Both the position numbers and the translations under genes were made by a program. Of a DNA stretch of 64,000 nt, positions 26,284 through 37,040 are shown piece by piece (positions within the stretch are counted from its first letter, which is position 1; each line of letters begins with the position of its first letter). The stretch covers positions 1 to 64,000 of the forward strand of contig LNDS01000020.1 in the NCBI GenBank assembly GCA_001464835.1, written 5' to 3'. A model generated the notes under the pieces. It was given only the letters and a program-made list of their open reading frames with translations. It did no database searches and was not told the origin of the DNA. Source of the DNA: Rhizobiales bacterium Ga0077525. GTDB lineage: Bacteria; Pseudomonadota; Alphaproteobacteria; Rhizobiales; Xanthobacteraceae.

Positions 26284-26976
26284 TCAGGTCGTCGGCGTTG
26301 CCGGCGCGACATAGCGCATGACGCGCTTGATCTTGTCCATCGTATAAGTCGAGCCGCTAATCGACAGCAGCGGCGGATCCTGCGTCAGATCGACCGAGTC
26401 GACGACAGCCTGCACTTCGGTGGAGATGCCGACCGACTGGTTGTTGGCATCGACCGCGGTTGCCGACATCGTGTAATTGCCGGCCGGCCAGGCCTTGCCG
26501 TCATTGCCGCGGCCGTCCCAGGTGAAATTCATCATGCCCGGCGTTCCCGCGAAGGTGCCGGTATAGGCGGTCTGGCCGGTCGAATCCTTGATGACGATCG
26601 AGGCGGTCGATGGCTTGGCGACGTTGAAGCTCCAGGTCGCGCCGGACGCCGTCAGCGGCGCGGTCGAACCGTCGACGACGACGGTGGCGCCGACAAAGGC
26701 CAGCGCCGTGGTCGCCTCGGCGCTTTTCGACATCGACACCAGGCTGGCGAGCTGTTCGTTCTGCTTCATCTGCTGTTCGACTTGCGCGAACTGCACCAGC
26801 TGCGCGGTGAACTGGTTGGTGTCGAGCGGCTCCAGCGGATTCTGGTTCTTGAGCTGCGTCGTCAGCAGCGTCAGGAACGTGGTGAAGTTGCCGGCCAGCG
26901 TGCCGCTATCGACGACGTTGCTCGTGTTCGACGTTGTCGGGGTAGAGCCCGTGGCGGTCGCTGGAATGATGCTCAT
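26284..26976 (-). CDS. flgD: Flagellar hook-capping protein FlgD
   Basis: A 230-residue exported scaffold for hook assembly. The conserved N-terminal part NFTTFLTLLTTQLKNQNPLE and FTAQLVQFAQVEQQMKQNEQ is clear, followed by the FlgD Ig-like/Tudor domain (FTWDGRGNDGKAWPAGNYT). It has no signal peptide, as expected for type III export. It is 30 bp after fliK and evidently in the same operon, under the sigma-54 promoter at 28451-28466. Confidence 0.95.
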   Translation of the reverse strand: MSIIPATATGSTPTTSNTSNVVDSGTLAGNFTTFLTLLTTQLKNQNPLEPLDTNQFTAQLVQFAQVEQQMKQNEQLASLVSMSKSAEATTALAFVGATVVVDGSTAPLTASGATWSFNVAKPSTASIVIKDSTGQTAYTGTFAGTPGMMNFTWDGRGNDGKAWPAGNYTMSATAVDANNQSVGISTEVQAVVDSVDLTQDPPLLSISGSTYTMDKIKRVMRYVAPATPTT

Positions 26977-27005
26977 CGATTGTTCCTCGGATCGCTCTTT
27001 ATATA

Positions 27006-28418
27006 TTAAACGCGGATATCAAGTCCGCCGGCCTGGCCGCGATAGGCAGCATAGTTGCGGATCGCCGGTTCGTTGACGTTTGCCTGCTCGTCTTCGACCA
27101 CGATGTGGGCTGAGTTCGAGCCGCCATTGTTGCTTTGCTGCTGGTTGGTCTGCTGGTCGCGCAGCGAGAACTGCAAACTGTTGTCGGACGTCTTCAGTCC
27201 GGCGTCCTGCAAGGCGCGTTCAAGACCGGCGGTGTCCTTGCGCAGCATGTCGAGCGTATCGGGACGGTCGGCGATCATGTGCGTGACGACATTGCCGTCG
27301 CGATCGACGTCGAGGCGGACATGGATGCGGCCGAGTTCGGCCGGATCGAGACGAATGTCGAACTGGTTCTTGCCCGACATCACCTTGCTGGTGATTTCAA
27401 AGGCGACGCCGGTCATCGGCACCGCCGCGTCGGCGGCATTGCTTTGAGCGGGCGCACTGGCGGCGATCGCCGCGTTGGCTTGCGTGACGTGAGCCGGCGC
27501 TTGCGCCGTCATCAGGGCAGGCGGCGGCGCCACGTCGAGTTTCGGCGCGGCTGTTATTGTGGTCGCAGTGGATGTGTCGGCGGCCGGGGCGGCGGGCGTA
27601 TCGCTTAGGCCGCGATGGCTATTGGCGGCGTCCTGGGCGCTGGCATGCGCGCCCGAATTCTTGTGCGGCTCGCCGGCGGCAGCGGTCTGATCGGCGGCAT
27701 CGGCATGCAGCGCGGTGCCGGCCTTGTCGGCGGCTTTGACGGCATCCTTGGCGGCGACCGCGGGCTTGTCGTCGGCTTTCTTTTCCGTCTTGTCGGCTTT
27801 GGCGGCAAGGGCTGCGAGCGCGTCCGGGAAAGCGTCGGCCAAAGCCGCGTCGGCGCCGGCTTCGGCGGCGGTGTCCGGGGTAGCCTCAGCAGCGTTGGCG
27901 GCATTGGCGGTCGCGGCAATCGCAGCGGTCTTGATGTCCTGTTTGGTGTCGACTTGCGCGGTCGCGGTGACGGCCGGGTCAATGACGACGGCAACGCCCT
28001 CGGGGGCCGCAGCCTCAGCCGGCTTGGTCTCGCCGGCCTGTTCGGTGGTTTCCGGGGTTTTCGTCTCGCCTTCGGAGGCGGTCTGCTCGGCCGGAATTGG
28101 TTCGCCGTCTTTGCTGTCGATGGCGGCGTCCTTGGCGGGATCTGCGGAAGCCGCGACGTCGGCGGGCTTCGCGGTATCGTCCGATTTTGCGGCGCGGTCC
28201 GGCCGGTCGGCGGGTTTCGGCCGGTCGGCGCGCTCAGCGCGCGGCATGTCGTCAGAGGCCCGCTTCTGGCGCGGCTCGGGGGCTGGGCGCGCGGTTTCGT
28301 CCAAAATACTGTCGAAGGGAGCCGCCTGCGTCCGGTCGGGCGTATATGACGCCTTGCCGGCCTGCGGCAGCAAGCGGTTGAGCGATATCGACTTCAAATC
28401 AGACGCAACGTGAGCCAC
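27006..28418 (-). CDS. fliK: Flagellar hook-length control protein FliK
   Basis: A 470-residue exported ruler protein. The middle (about 60-330) is a low-complexity stretch rich in Ala, Asp, Lys, Pro and Thr; the C-terminal Flg_hook domain is well conserved (QFDIRLDPAELGRIHVRLDV, TLDMLRKDTAGLERALQDAG, SLQFSLRDQQ). The start is a GTG at 28418 (VAHVASDLKSISLNRLL), set by GGAGG eight bases upstream and by a sigma-54 promoter whose predicted start point lies about 22 bp before it; the open frame continues to 28646 but would cover that promoter. Followed by flgD. Confidence 0.88.
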   Translation of the reverse strand: MAHVASDLKSISLNRLLPQAGKASYTPDRTQAAPFDSILDETARPAPEPRQKRASDDMPRAERADRPKPADRPDRAAKSDDTAKPADVAASADPAKDAAIDSKDGEPIPAEQTASEGETKTPETTEQAGETKPAEAAAPEGVAVVIDPAVTATAQVDTKQDIKTAAIAATANAANAAEATPDTAAEAGADAALADAFPDALAALAAKADKTEKKADDKPAVAAKDAVKAADKAGTALHADAADQTAAAGEPHKNSGAHASAQDAANSHRGLSDTPAAPAADTSTATTITAAPKLDVAPPPALMTAQAPAHVTQANAAIAASAPAQSNAADAAVPMTGVAFEITSKVMSGKNQFDIRLDPAELGRIHVRLDVDRDGNVVTHMIADRPDTLDMLRKDTAGLERALQDAGLKTSDNSLQFSLRDQQTNQQQSNNGGSNSAHIVVEDEQANVNEPAIRNYAAYRGQAGGLDIRV

Positions 28419-28450
28419 GGGCAGACCTCCGGAATTGACATCCGGTGTTC

Positions 28451-28466
28451 TGCAATCGCCAGGCCA
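28451..28466 (-). promoter_or_regulatory. Sigma-54 promoter of fliK-flgD
   Basis: On the minus strand TGGCCTGGCGATTGCA matches the -24/-12 consensus TGGC-N7-TTGCA with the exact GG-N10-GC spacing. Transcription would begin near 28440, giving a leader of about 22 nt with GGAGG before the GTG start. Confidence 0.68.
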
Positions 28467-28551
28467 GCCGACAATTCCTTGTTTTTTCAGTGCCTTAATG
28501 CAATTCTTGCGGCGGATTGGTCGCCTCGACCCGGCAGCGGATGCAAGGTGT

Positions 28552-28569
28552 CCGGCAGGTTTTGCCGGG
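28552..28569 (-). promoter_or_regulatory. ftr-like upstream site of fliK (probable FlbD enhancer)
   Basis: On the minus strand CCCGGCAAAACCTGCCGG, a palindrome CCGGCA-N5-TGCCGG, lies about 110 bp upstream of the predicted sigma-54 start. It is closely like the inverted repeat in the fliF block (GGGCAAAACTTGCCGGG). The distance is normal for an enhancer of an NtrC-type activator. Confidence 0.6.
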
Positions 28570-28661
28570 CAAACGCCGGGGGCGGGCACATTGCGGTCGT
28601 AAAGCCGCATTAGGGCCCTTTGGTTGTGGGCCTTCCGCCGCCACATATAGTAAGAAGCACC

Positions 28662-29849
28662 ATGTCAAATTCCCTCGACCTTCCCTCCCGTCCGCAGGAC
28701 ACCCGTGTTGTCGTCGCCATGTCCGGCGGCGTCGATAGTTCGGTGACCGCGGCCATCCTCAAGGCCGAGGGCTATGACGTCGTCGGCGTCACACTGCAGC
28801 TCTACGACCATGGCGCGGCAACGCACCGCAAGGGCGCCTGCTGCGCCGGCCAGGACATCTATGACGCCCGCAGCGTCGCCGAGCGCATCGGCATTCCACA
28901 CTACGTCCTCGACTATGAAAGCCGCTTCAAGGAGGCGGTGATCGACCGCTTCGCCGAGAGCTATATCGCCGGCGAAACGCCGGTGCCCTGCGTCGCCTGC
29001 AACATGTCGATCAAGTTCAAGGATCTGCTGGTCACCGCGCGCGAACTCGGCGCCGATGTGCTGGCGACCGGTCATTACATCGCGTCGCGCGCTCTGCCCG
29101 GCGGCGGCCGCGGCCTGTTTCGCGCGCGCGAGGAAGAGCGCGACCAGAGCTATTTCCTGTTCGGCACCACGAACGAACAACTCGATATCCTGCGCTTTCC
29201 GCTCGGCGACCGCACCAAGGCGGAAACGCGCGAACTGGCCCGGCAATACGGGCTGGCGATCGCCGAGAAGCATGACAGCCAGGACATCTGCTTCGTGCCG
29301 ACCGGACATTATGCCGACATCATCGAACGCCTGAAGCCGGGGTCGGCCGAGCCGGGCACGATTGTCGATCTCGACGGCAAGGTGCTCGGCGAACACTCCG
29401 GTATTATTCACTTCACCGTCGGCCAACGGCGCGGCTTGAAACTCGCCGGCGGCACGCCGCTTTATGTCGTCAAGCTCGACGCCGAACAGCGCCGCGTCAT
29501 CGTTGGCCCGCGCGACGCTTTGCGCACCACCGGCATCGTGCTGCGCGACGTCAACTGGATCGGCGGCGGCGATCTCGATGCGCAGCTAGCCGACGACAAG
29601 CTCGAAGTTTTCGTCAAGGTGCGTTCGTCGCGTCCGCCGCAGGCGGCGTGGCTGCGCCGCGGTGCATCCGGCTATGAAGTCGAACTGGTCGATGGCGAAC
29701 ACGGCGTGTCGCCCGGCCAGGCCTGCGTGTTTTATGATGCAGCGGCCGGCCAGGCCCGCGTTCTCGGCGGCGGCTTTATCAAGAGCGCCATTGCCGCAGC
29801 CCCGGTTGTGCGTCCGGAAGCGATTGCGGTGGCGGCGGCCCAAGGCTAG
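28662..29849 (+). CDS. mnmA: tRNA 2-thiouridylase MnmA
   Basis: A 395-residue ATP-dependent enzyme that thiolates U34 of tRNA Glu, Gln and Lys. The PP-loop AMSGGVDSS is at residues 20-28, the first catalytic Cys in [12 protein letters not shown] and the second in SQDICFVP; the GHYIASR and [10 protein letters not shown] segments are also typical. It has an Ala-rich tail after residue 375. ATG 28662 matches the family start. It is divergent from fliK and possibly followed by the methyltransferase in the same transcript. Confidence 0.96.
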   Translation: MSNSLDLPSRPQDTRVVVAMSGGVDSSVTAAILKAEGYDVVGVTLQLYDHGAATHRKGACCAGQDIYDARSVAERIGIPHYVLDYESRFKEAVIDRFAESYIAGETPVPCVACNMSIKFKDLLVTARELGADVLATGHYIASRALPGGGRGLFRAREEERDQSYFLFGTTNEQLDILRFPLGDRTKAETRELARQYGLAIAEKHDSQDICFVPTGHYADIIERLKPGSAEPGTIVDLDGKVLGEHSGIIHFTVGQRRGLKLAGGTPLYVVKLDAEQRRVIVGPRDALRTTGIVLRDVNWIGGGDLDAQLADDKLEVFVKVRSSRPPQAAWLRRGASGYEVELVDGEHGVSPGQACVFYDAAAGQARVLGGGFIKSAIAAAPVVRPEAIAVAAAQG

Positions 29850-29915
29850 GATTTCACGGGTAAGATTTTACTTGGACTGCCGGGTTCCTTTTCTCCTCAT
29901 GCGCGTGACCCTCAA

Positions 29916-30584
29916 GTGAGCGATCTCGACAAGCGCGGCGTCACGCGCGCCTATGCGGCGTGGGCGCCGGTCTATGACTTCGTGTTCGGCAAGGTCTTTG
30001 CGACCGGCCGCAGCGAAGCCATCGTCGCCGCCGAACGTCATTGCGGCGCGAAAGGCGGCCGCATTCTCGAAGTCGGCGTCGGCACCGGCATTTCGCTGCC
30101 CGATTACAGCCCGGTCAATCGCATCGTCGGCGTCGATCTGTCCGAGCCGATGCTGCGCAAGGCACAGGAGAGGGTGCGCACGCTCGGCCTGTCGCACGTC
30201 GATGGCCTGTCGGTGATGGATGCCGAGCGCATGGCTTTGCCGGACCAGAGCTTCGATGTCGTCGTTGCGCAATTCGTCATCACCACGGTGCCGCATCCGG
30301 AAGAGACGCTCGACGAATTCGCGCGCGTGCTTAAACCCGGCGGCGAGATCATCCTGGTCAATCACATCGGCGCGGAGAGCGGGCCGCGCTGGCTGTTCGA
30401 ACTGTGCTTCTCACCGATCGCGCGAAGGCTTGGCTGGCGGCCGGAATTTCGCTTTGCGCGGCTGGCCAATTGGGCTGCGAAACACGGCGGGGTGCACATT
30501 GTCGAACGACGGCCGCTCGCCCCGCTAGGCCACTTCGCCCTCATACGCTTTTCGTTGTTGGCGACGGGCCAAAAGGCCGCATAG
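29916..30584 (+). CDS. pmtA: Phosphatidylethanolamine N-methyltransferase-like (PmtA) SAM methyltransferase
   Basis: A 222-residue class I methyltransferase. The start AYAAWAPVYDFVFGKVFATGR, the SAM loop ILEVGVGTGISLPDY and LKPGGEIILVNHIG match rhizobial-type PmtA, which turns phosphatidylethanolamine into phosphatidylcholine at the inner membrane. The start is GTG 29916. It follows mnmA after 66 bp. A related ubiquinone/menaquinone-type methyltransferase cannot be wholly ruled out. Confidence 0.8.
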   Translation: MSDLDKRGVTRAYAAWAPVYDFVFGKVFATGRSEAIVAAERHCGAKGGRILEVGVGTGISLPDYSPVNRIVGVDLSEPMLRKAQERVRTLGLSHVDGLSVMDAERMALPDQSFDVVVAQFVITTVPHPEETLDEFARVLKPGGEIILVNHIGAESGPRWLFELCFSPIARRLGWRPEFRFARLANWAAKHGGVHIVERRPLAPLGHFALIRFSLLATGQKAA

Positions 30585-30663
30585 GCTTAAGCCGCCGCGC
30601 ATGGAACCCTTGTTCTGACCTGATCGTTGTCCCGGATAAGCTCATCAGCGCCGGGAGATCGCC

Positions 30664-31011
30664 ATGCGGAATCCGATGATTATTGCGGCTTTGCTGCTGG
30701 CGCCGACGATTGCGCTGGCTCAGTCGCCGCCAACTCCGACGACGCCGGTCGCGCCGAAAGTCGACCAGGTCGATCCCAATGCCTGCGCCCATCCCTCGAC
30801 GCAGGCGACGGTCGGGCAGGGCGGCGACATCCAGGTGATCAATCCGCCCGGCCGCAATCTCAGCGATCAACTGGCGCGCTCGGGCGGGGTCATCTGCCCG
30901 CCGCGTCACGTCGATTCCGAAATTCAGGCGCCGACGCCGCCCGGCGGCGCCATACAGGTGATCCCGCCGCCGGGCTCGCCGGGTGGCGATCCCAGCGTCC
31001 AGCCGAAATAG
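30664..31011 (+). CDS. Small secreted Pro/Gly-rich protein, function unknown
   Basis: A 115-residue protein with a clear signal peptide (IIAALLLAPTIALAQ, cleavage near residue 20) and a mature part rich in Pro, Gly and Gln. Two near-copies of a short motif, GGDIQVINPPG and GGAIQVIPPPG, frame two cysteines (NACAHP, VICPP) that could form a disulfide. A good ribosome site (GGGAGATC) precedes the ATG. No family recognised. Confidence 0.72.
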   Translation: MRNPMIIAALLLAPTIALAQSPPTPTTPVAPKVDQVDPNACAHPSTQATVGQGGDIQVINPPGRNLSDQLARSGGVICPPRHVDSEIQAPTPPGGAIQVIPPPGSPGGDPSVQPK

Positions 31012-31110
31012 TAGCGTTCGCGGCGGGCCGAGGCCTGAACCGGCGCTTGCTTGACAGCATCGGCCCGGCCTCCCTATATCGCGCCATCCCGGTCGACCGC
31101 CGGGATCGGT

Positions 31111-31187
31111 GGCGGGGTAGCTCAGCTGGTTAGAGCGGCGGAATCATAATCCGTAGGTCGGGGGTTCGAGTCCCTCCCCCGCTACCA
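31111..31187 (+). tRNA. tRNA-Met (CAU anticodon), elongator type
   Basis: A complete 77-nt cloverleaf with encoded CCA. Acceptor GGCGGGG/CCCCGCT, D arm GCTCAGCTGGTTAGAGC, anticodon loop ATCATAA with CAT, and T arm GGGGGTTCGAGTCCCTC. It lacks the C1-A72 mismatch and the three G-C pairs of initiator tRNA, so it is elongator Met; an Ile2 (lysidine) reading of CAU is less likely from the acceptor sequence. Confidence 0.95.
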
Positions 31188-31322
31188 AATATTTTCTAAA
31201 AAGTCGGGCTGCGGCAAGGTGTCTTTTTCAGACGTCGCCGGAACGGTTTCATCAACGGTTCGTTACGCCTTCGTTAGCTCGCCGCGTTTTGCAGCGACGT
31301 CGAAAACGCGTGAAGGAACTTC

Positions 31323-33422
<2,100 letters not shown>

Positions 33423-33431
33423 ACAATCAGG

Positions 33432-33453
33432 TCCGCCGCGCTTCAGCGGCGGA
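33432..33453 (+). terminator. Terminator of katE
   Basis: Stem TCCGCCGC/GCGGCGGA with loop GCTTCA, followed by TATTTTAATG. It is 10 bp beyond the katE stop and may also serve the convergent transporter gene. Confidence 0.7.
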
Positions 33454-33457
33454 TATT

Positions 33458-34360
33458 TTAATGAATACCGGACTTCGCCGATAGCTCGCGGTGCCGGACG
33501 CGCTCGCGGTGCAGGCTGTAGAGGCCGCTGCCGACGATAAGTGCCGAGCCGGCGAGCGACTGCGCGTCCGACACTTCGCCGAACACGACGAAGCCGGAAA
33601 TGCCGCCCCAGATCAGCAGCGAGTAACGAAACGGCGCGACCACCGAAATATCGACATTGCGGAACGCCGATACGGCCAAGGTCGAGCCGACGCTAAGCAG
33701 CACGCCGGCGACGCCAACGAAGCTCAGATATTCGAGGTCCGGCATGCGCCATTTTTCGTCGAAGGCCAGTGCCATCAAGGGCGCCGCCGCGGTCACGGTG
33801 AAAATGCTGATGAACGAGATCGCCAAAGTGGGGACGCCGGGATCGATGCGGCGGGTCACCAGATCGCGCGTCGCCGAGCAGGCGGCGGCTGCCAGTCCCA
33901 GCAGCGCCCAGACGTTCAGCGACGAGGTGCTCGGCCGCACGATCAAGAGCGTGCCGCCGAAGCCGACCAGAATTGCGGTCCAGCGCCGCCAGCCGATGCG
34001 TTCGCCGAAAAAGACGACCAGCAGCATGGTCAACAAGAGCGGCGACACCAGGTTGACCGCCAAAAGGTCGGCGAGCCGCATGTGGCTCAAGGCGAGAATG
34101 AAGGCGATGTTGGCGCCGGCGTCGAGAATGGCGCGCAGGATGACGTAGTGGTTGGCGGTGTAGCGCAGCCAGGAAAACTGATGCGTGTAGACGACCACCA
34201 CGCCGATGCACAGCAGGCATACCGCGGCGCGCGCGAACAGCACTTCGCCGCTCGGATAGGTCAGCGCCGCCAGCTTGGTCAGCGTATCGGCGATGGTGAA
34301 CAGCCCGCAGGCGGACGTCAGGGCGAGGATGCCGCGTTTGTTCTCGTGATAGGTCGGCAA
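33458..34360 (-). CDS. EamA-family (DMT) transporter
   Basis: A 300-residue inner-membrane protein of ten hydrophobic segments made of two EamA repeats. The end of the first repeat (LADLLAVNLVSPLLLTMLLVVFFGERIGWRRWTAILVGFGG) and of the second (VVAPFRYSLLIWGGISGFVVFGEV) have the typical E near the C-end of helix 4/9. Family members export amino acids, nucleobases or other metabolites; the cargo is unknown. The start is a TTG at 34360 with GAGAGA upstream. Confidence 0.88.
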   Translation of the reverse strand: MPTYHENKRGILALTSACGLFTIADTLTKLAALTYPSGEVLFARAAVCLLCIGVVVVYTHQFSWLRYTANHYVILRAILDAGANIAFILALSHMRLADLLAVNLVSPLLLTMLLVVFFGERIGWRRWTAILVGFGGTLLIVRPSTSSLNVWALLGLAAAACSATRDLVTRRIDPGVPTLAISFISIFTVTAAAPLMALAFDEKWRMPDLEYLSFVGVAGVLLSVGSTLAVSAFRNVDISVVAPFRYSLLIWGGISGFVVFGEVSDAQSLAGSALIVGSGLYSLHRERVRHRELSAKSGIH

Positions 34361-34417
34361 TGGTCTCTCGGGCTTGATCTGCGGCAGTCGCGGGCCGGCG
34401 TCAGCTTCGGCGGAATT

Positions 34418-35236
34418 TCAAATGATCGCGTGACGGACCTTGGCCGAAACCCATTCACTCAGAATCACCGTGGCGATGATGACCAATAGCATCAGCGAGA
34501 CTTGCGTCCAGTACAGTTGGGTAATGGCTGCATTGAGTTCCAGGCCGATGCCGCCGGCGCCGACCAGGCCGAGAACGGTCGACTCGCGGATGTTTATATC
34601 CCAGCGGAACACTGAAATACCCGCGAAAGCCGGCATAACCTGCGGGACGATACCGTATGTCGTGGTCTGCGCCGCCGACGCGCCGGTTGAGCGCACCGCC
34701 TCGACCTGCGATTCGTCGATCTCCTCGATGGCTTCGTACAGCAGTTTTGCGACGAATCCGATCGAGCGCAGGCCGATGGCGATGATGCCGGCAAAGACGC
34801 CGGGGCCGACAATGGTGACCAGCATCAAGGCCCAGATCAGCGAATTGATCGAGCGCGAGGCGACGATGATGAACAGCGCAATCGGCCGCAGGAAGGTGAC
34901 GCTCGGCGTGGTGTTGCGCGCGGCGCAATAGGCGATCGGCACCGCGAGCACGATCGAAATCAGCGTGCCCATGGTGGCGATGTTGAGCGTGTCCCAGATC
35001 GGCCGCCAGAGCTGATGGATATAACTCCAGGCCGGCGGCACCATGCGCGCGCCGAGATCGGCGGCTTGCGCTGGTGCATCCCAGACGAAGGCCCAGATGG
35101 TGGTTTCGGAAATCTTCTGGAAGCAGTAGACGAAGATCGCGGTGCCGATGAGCCAGCCGAACCAGACGCTCAATTGCGCCTTGCGGTCGCGGCGCTGCCA
35201 GCTTCGTTTCGGGGCGGCGAGGGCGTCGCTCATCAT
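34418..35236 (-). CDS. phnE: Phosphonate-type ABC transporter permease PhnE
   Basis: A 272-residue inner-membrane permease with about six segments. The cytoplasmic ATPase-coupling loop reads EAIEEIDESQVEAVRSTGAS, a PhnE form of the EAA motif, and the segment WDINIRESTVLGLVGAGGIG is the family hallmark. It is the last gene of phnD-phnC-phnE-phnE and overlaps the previous permease by four bases, so the two probably form a heterodimer. Confidence 0.93.
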   Translation of the reverse strand: MMSDALAAPKRSWQRRDRKAQLSVWFGWLIGTAIFVYCFQKISETTIWAFVWDAPAQAADLGARMVPPAWSYIHQLWRPIWDTLNIATMGTLISIVLAVPIAYCAARNTTPSVTFLRPIALFIIVASRSINSLIWALMLVTIVGPGVFAGIIAIGLRSIGFVAKLLYEAIEEIDESQVEAVRSTGASAAQTTTYGIVPQVMPAFAGISVFRWDINIRESTVLGLVGAGGIGLELNAAITQLYWTQVSLMLLVIIATVILSEWVSAKVRHAII

Positions 35237-36036
35237 TGCACCCAGCGCCGCAGATAGCCGGACGAATATTCGGTCAGCATGACGATGAAGATGATGATCA
35301 GAATGATCGCCGCCGCCGAGTCGAATTCATAACGGTCGAAGGCGGTGTTGAGCGTAGCGCCGATGCCGCCGCCGCCGACAATGCCGACCACCGCCGACTC
35401 GCGGAAGTTGATGTCGAGGCGATAGAGGCCGAGCCCGATCATGCGCGGCATCACTTGCGGCTGCACGCCGTAATTGATCCATTGCAGCCAGCTCGAGCCG
35501 GTGGCGCGCACCGCCTCGGCCTGGCTGGCATCCATGTCCTCGATGTCTTCGGCGAGCAGCTTGCCGTAGAAACCGATGGTGGCGAAAGCGAGCGTGACGA
35601 AGCCGGCGAACGGGCCGAAGCCGAACAATTTGACGAAGAAGATCGCCAGGATGACTTCCTGGAAACTGCGCGACACCGCGAGAACGGAGCGGCAGAAATA
35701 ATACACCGGCAGCGGCGCGATGTTGCGCGCGGCGCCGATGCCGACCGGAATCGACAGTGCGATGCCGACGGCGGTGGCGACGACCGTCATCCACAGGCTT
35801 TCGGCGATGCCTTCGACGATCTCGCTCCAGCGGCTGGTGAAGTCGGGCGGGAAGAATGCGGTGACGAATTGCGCGCCGCGCGGCAGGCCTTCCCACACCC
35901 GCGCCCAGTTGACATTGGTGGTGTTGAAGGCGAGCGCCAGATAGACGGCGAAGCCGAGAATGAGCGTCCAGCGCAGCCAGGCACGCTTGATCAGCGGCGG
36001 TTTTTTCCAGCGGCGGTGTTCGATGGCGAGGCTCAT
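35233..36036 (-). CDS. phnE: Phosphonate-type ABC transporter permease PhnE (second copy)
   Basis: A 267-residue permease homologous to its downstream neighbour, with the coupling loop DIEDMDASQAEAVRATGSSW and the hallmark LDINFRESAVVGIVGGGGIG. ATG 36036 (MSLAIEHRRWKK) is preferred to an upstream in-frame ATG at 36054. Its stop overlaps the next start (ATGA). A palindromic repeat lies in the 121-bp gap to phnC. Confidence 0.93.
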   Translation of the reverse strand: MSLAIEHRRWKKPPLIKRAWLRWTLILGFAVYLALAFNTTNVNWARVWEGLPRGAQFVTAFFPPDFTSRWSEIVEGIAESLWMTVVATAVGIALSIPVGIGAARNIAPLPVYYFCRSVLAVSRSFQEVILAIFFVKLFGFGPFAGFVTLAFATIGFYGKLLAEDIEDMDASQAEAVRATGSSWLQWINYGVQPQVMPRMIGLGLYRLDINFRESAVVGIVGGGGIGATLNTAFDRYEFDSAAAIILIIIFIVMLTEYSSGYLRRWVQ

Positions 36037-36063
36037 TGGAAAGTCCCGCCCCACACTCCGTTG

Positions 36064-36129
36064 ATTCCCGCGAATGCGGGAATCCAGAAGCTGCGAGTCG
36101 AAGTCCTGGGTCCCCGCTTTCGTGGGGAC
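36064..36129. repeat. Two tandem hairpins inside the phn operon
   Basis: Hairpin 1 ATTCCCGC-GAAT-GCGGGAAT (36064-36083) and hairpin 2 GTCCCCGC-TTTC-GTGGGGAC (36110-36129). The type is a common dispersed repeat. Between phnC and phnE it may tune mRNA decay so that the binding protein and ATPase are made in excess over the permeases. Confidence 0.7.
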
Positions 36130-36157
36130 GAACGGAGAATGGATTGACGCTTGCGCA

Positions 36158-37012
36158 TCACGTCAGCCCCGCGAGGCGGTCGCGTTCGATCGACGGCGCC
36201 GCCGGCGCGATTTCCGGCACGGCCACGGCTTCTTCGGCGTCGTCATCGTCGGCTTTGCGGATGGTCGAAGCCCAGTCTTCCTCGCCGTAAATCTGCGTCA
36301 GCACCGCCGGCGTCAATTTATCGGGCGGGCCGTCATAGACGATCTCGCCAAGCTTCAAGCCGACAATGCGCTCGGCGAACATTTGCGCCAGCATGACGTC
36401 GTGGATGTTGATGATGGCGGATAGTTTGCGCTCGGCGCACAGTTCGCGGATCAGCCGCATGATCTGCCGGGATGTTTTTGGATCGAGTGAGGCGGTCGGC
36501 TCGTCGACCAGCAGCAGTTCGGGATTTTGAATGAGCGCGCGGCAGATGCCGACGCGCTGCCTTTGGCCGCCGGACAGTTCATCGGCGCGCTTGTCGGCCA
36601 TGTGGTCGAGGCCGACGCGTTGCAGCAGGCGGAACGCCTCGTCGATGTCGGATTGCGGAAACTTGCGCATGAAGCTTTGCCAGAAACCGACATAGCCGAG
36701 CCTTCCGGACAAAACATTCTCCATCACCGACAGCCGTTCGACCAGTGCGTATTCCTGGAAGATCATGCCCATGCGGCGGCGCATGCGGCGCAGATTGCCG
36801 CTGTTTAAAGCCACGATCTCGGTGCCGTTGAGCTCGATGGTGCCGGCGGTCGGCTCGACCAGCCGGTTGATGCAGCGGATGACGGTCGACTTGCCGGCGC
36901 CGGACGGGCCGATCAAGGCCATCACCTGGCCGTCCGGAACGTCGAGGTCGATGCCTTTGAGCGCCAGGTCGCCGGTGCGGTAGCGCTTGGTCAGTCCCCT
37001 GATACGCAGCAT
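36158..37012 (-). CDS. phnC: Phosphonate-type ABC transporter ATPase PhnC
   Basis: A 284-residue ABC ATPase. Walker [10 protein letters not shown], signature [15 protein letters not shown], Walker [13 protein letters not shown] and the switch His in INIHDVMLA are all intact. A 30-residue acidic tail after the core is extra. It energises uptake through the two PhnE permeases. Confidence 0.94.
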   Translation of the reverse strand: MLRIRGLTKRYRTGDLALKGIDLDVPDGQVMALIGPSGAGKSTVIRCINRLVEPTAGTIELNGTEIVALNSGNLRRMRRRMGMIFQEYALVERLSVMENVLSGRLGYVGFWQSFMRKFPQSDIDEAFRLLQRVGLDHMADKRADELSGGQRQRVGICRALIQNPELLLVDEPTASLDPKTSRQIMRLIRELCAERKLSAIINIHDVMLAQMFAERIVGLKLGEIVYDGPPDKLTPAVLTQIYGEEDWASTIRKADDDDAEEAVAVPEIAPAAPSIERDRLAGLT

Positions 37013-37040
37013 TCAGCAGCGCTCCCCGCGCGGTGAGCAA

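Noticed and set aside
31111..31187. tRNA-Ile2 (CAU with lysidine) or initiator tRNA-fMet
   Set aside because: Acceptor and anticodon stems do not show initiator features, and the sequence resembles elongator tRNA-Met; a full tRNA model would settle Ile2.
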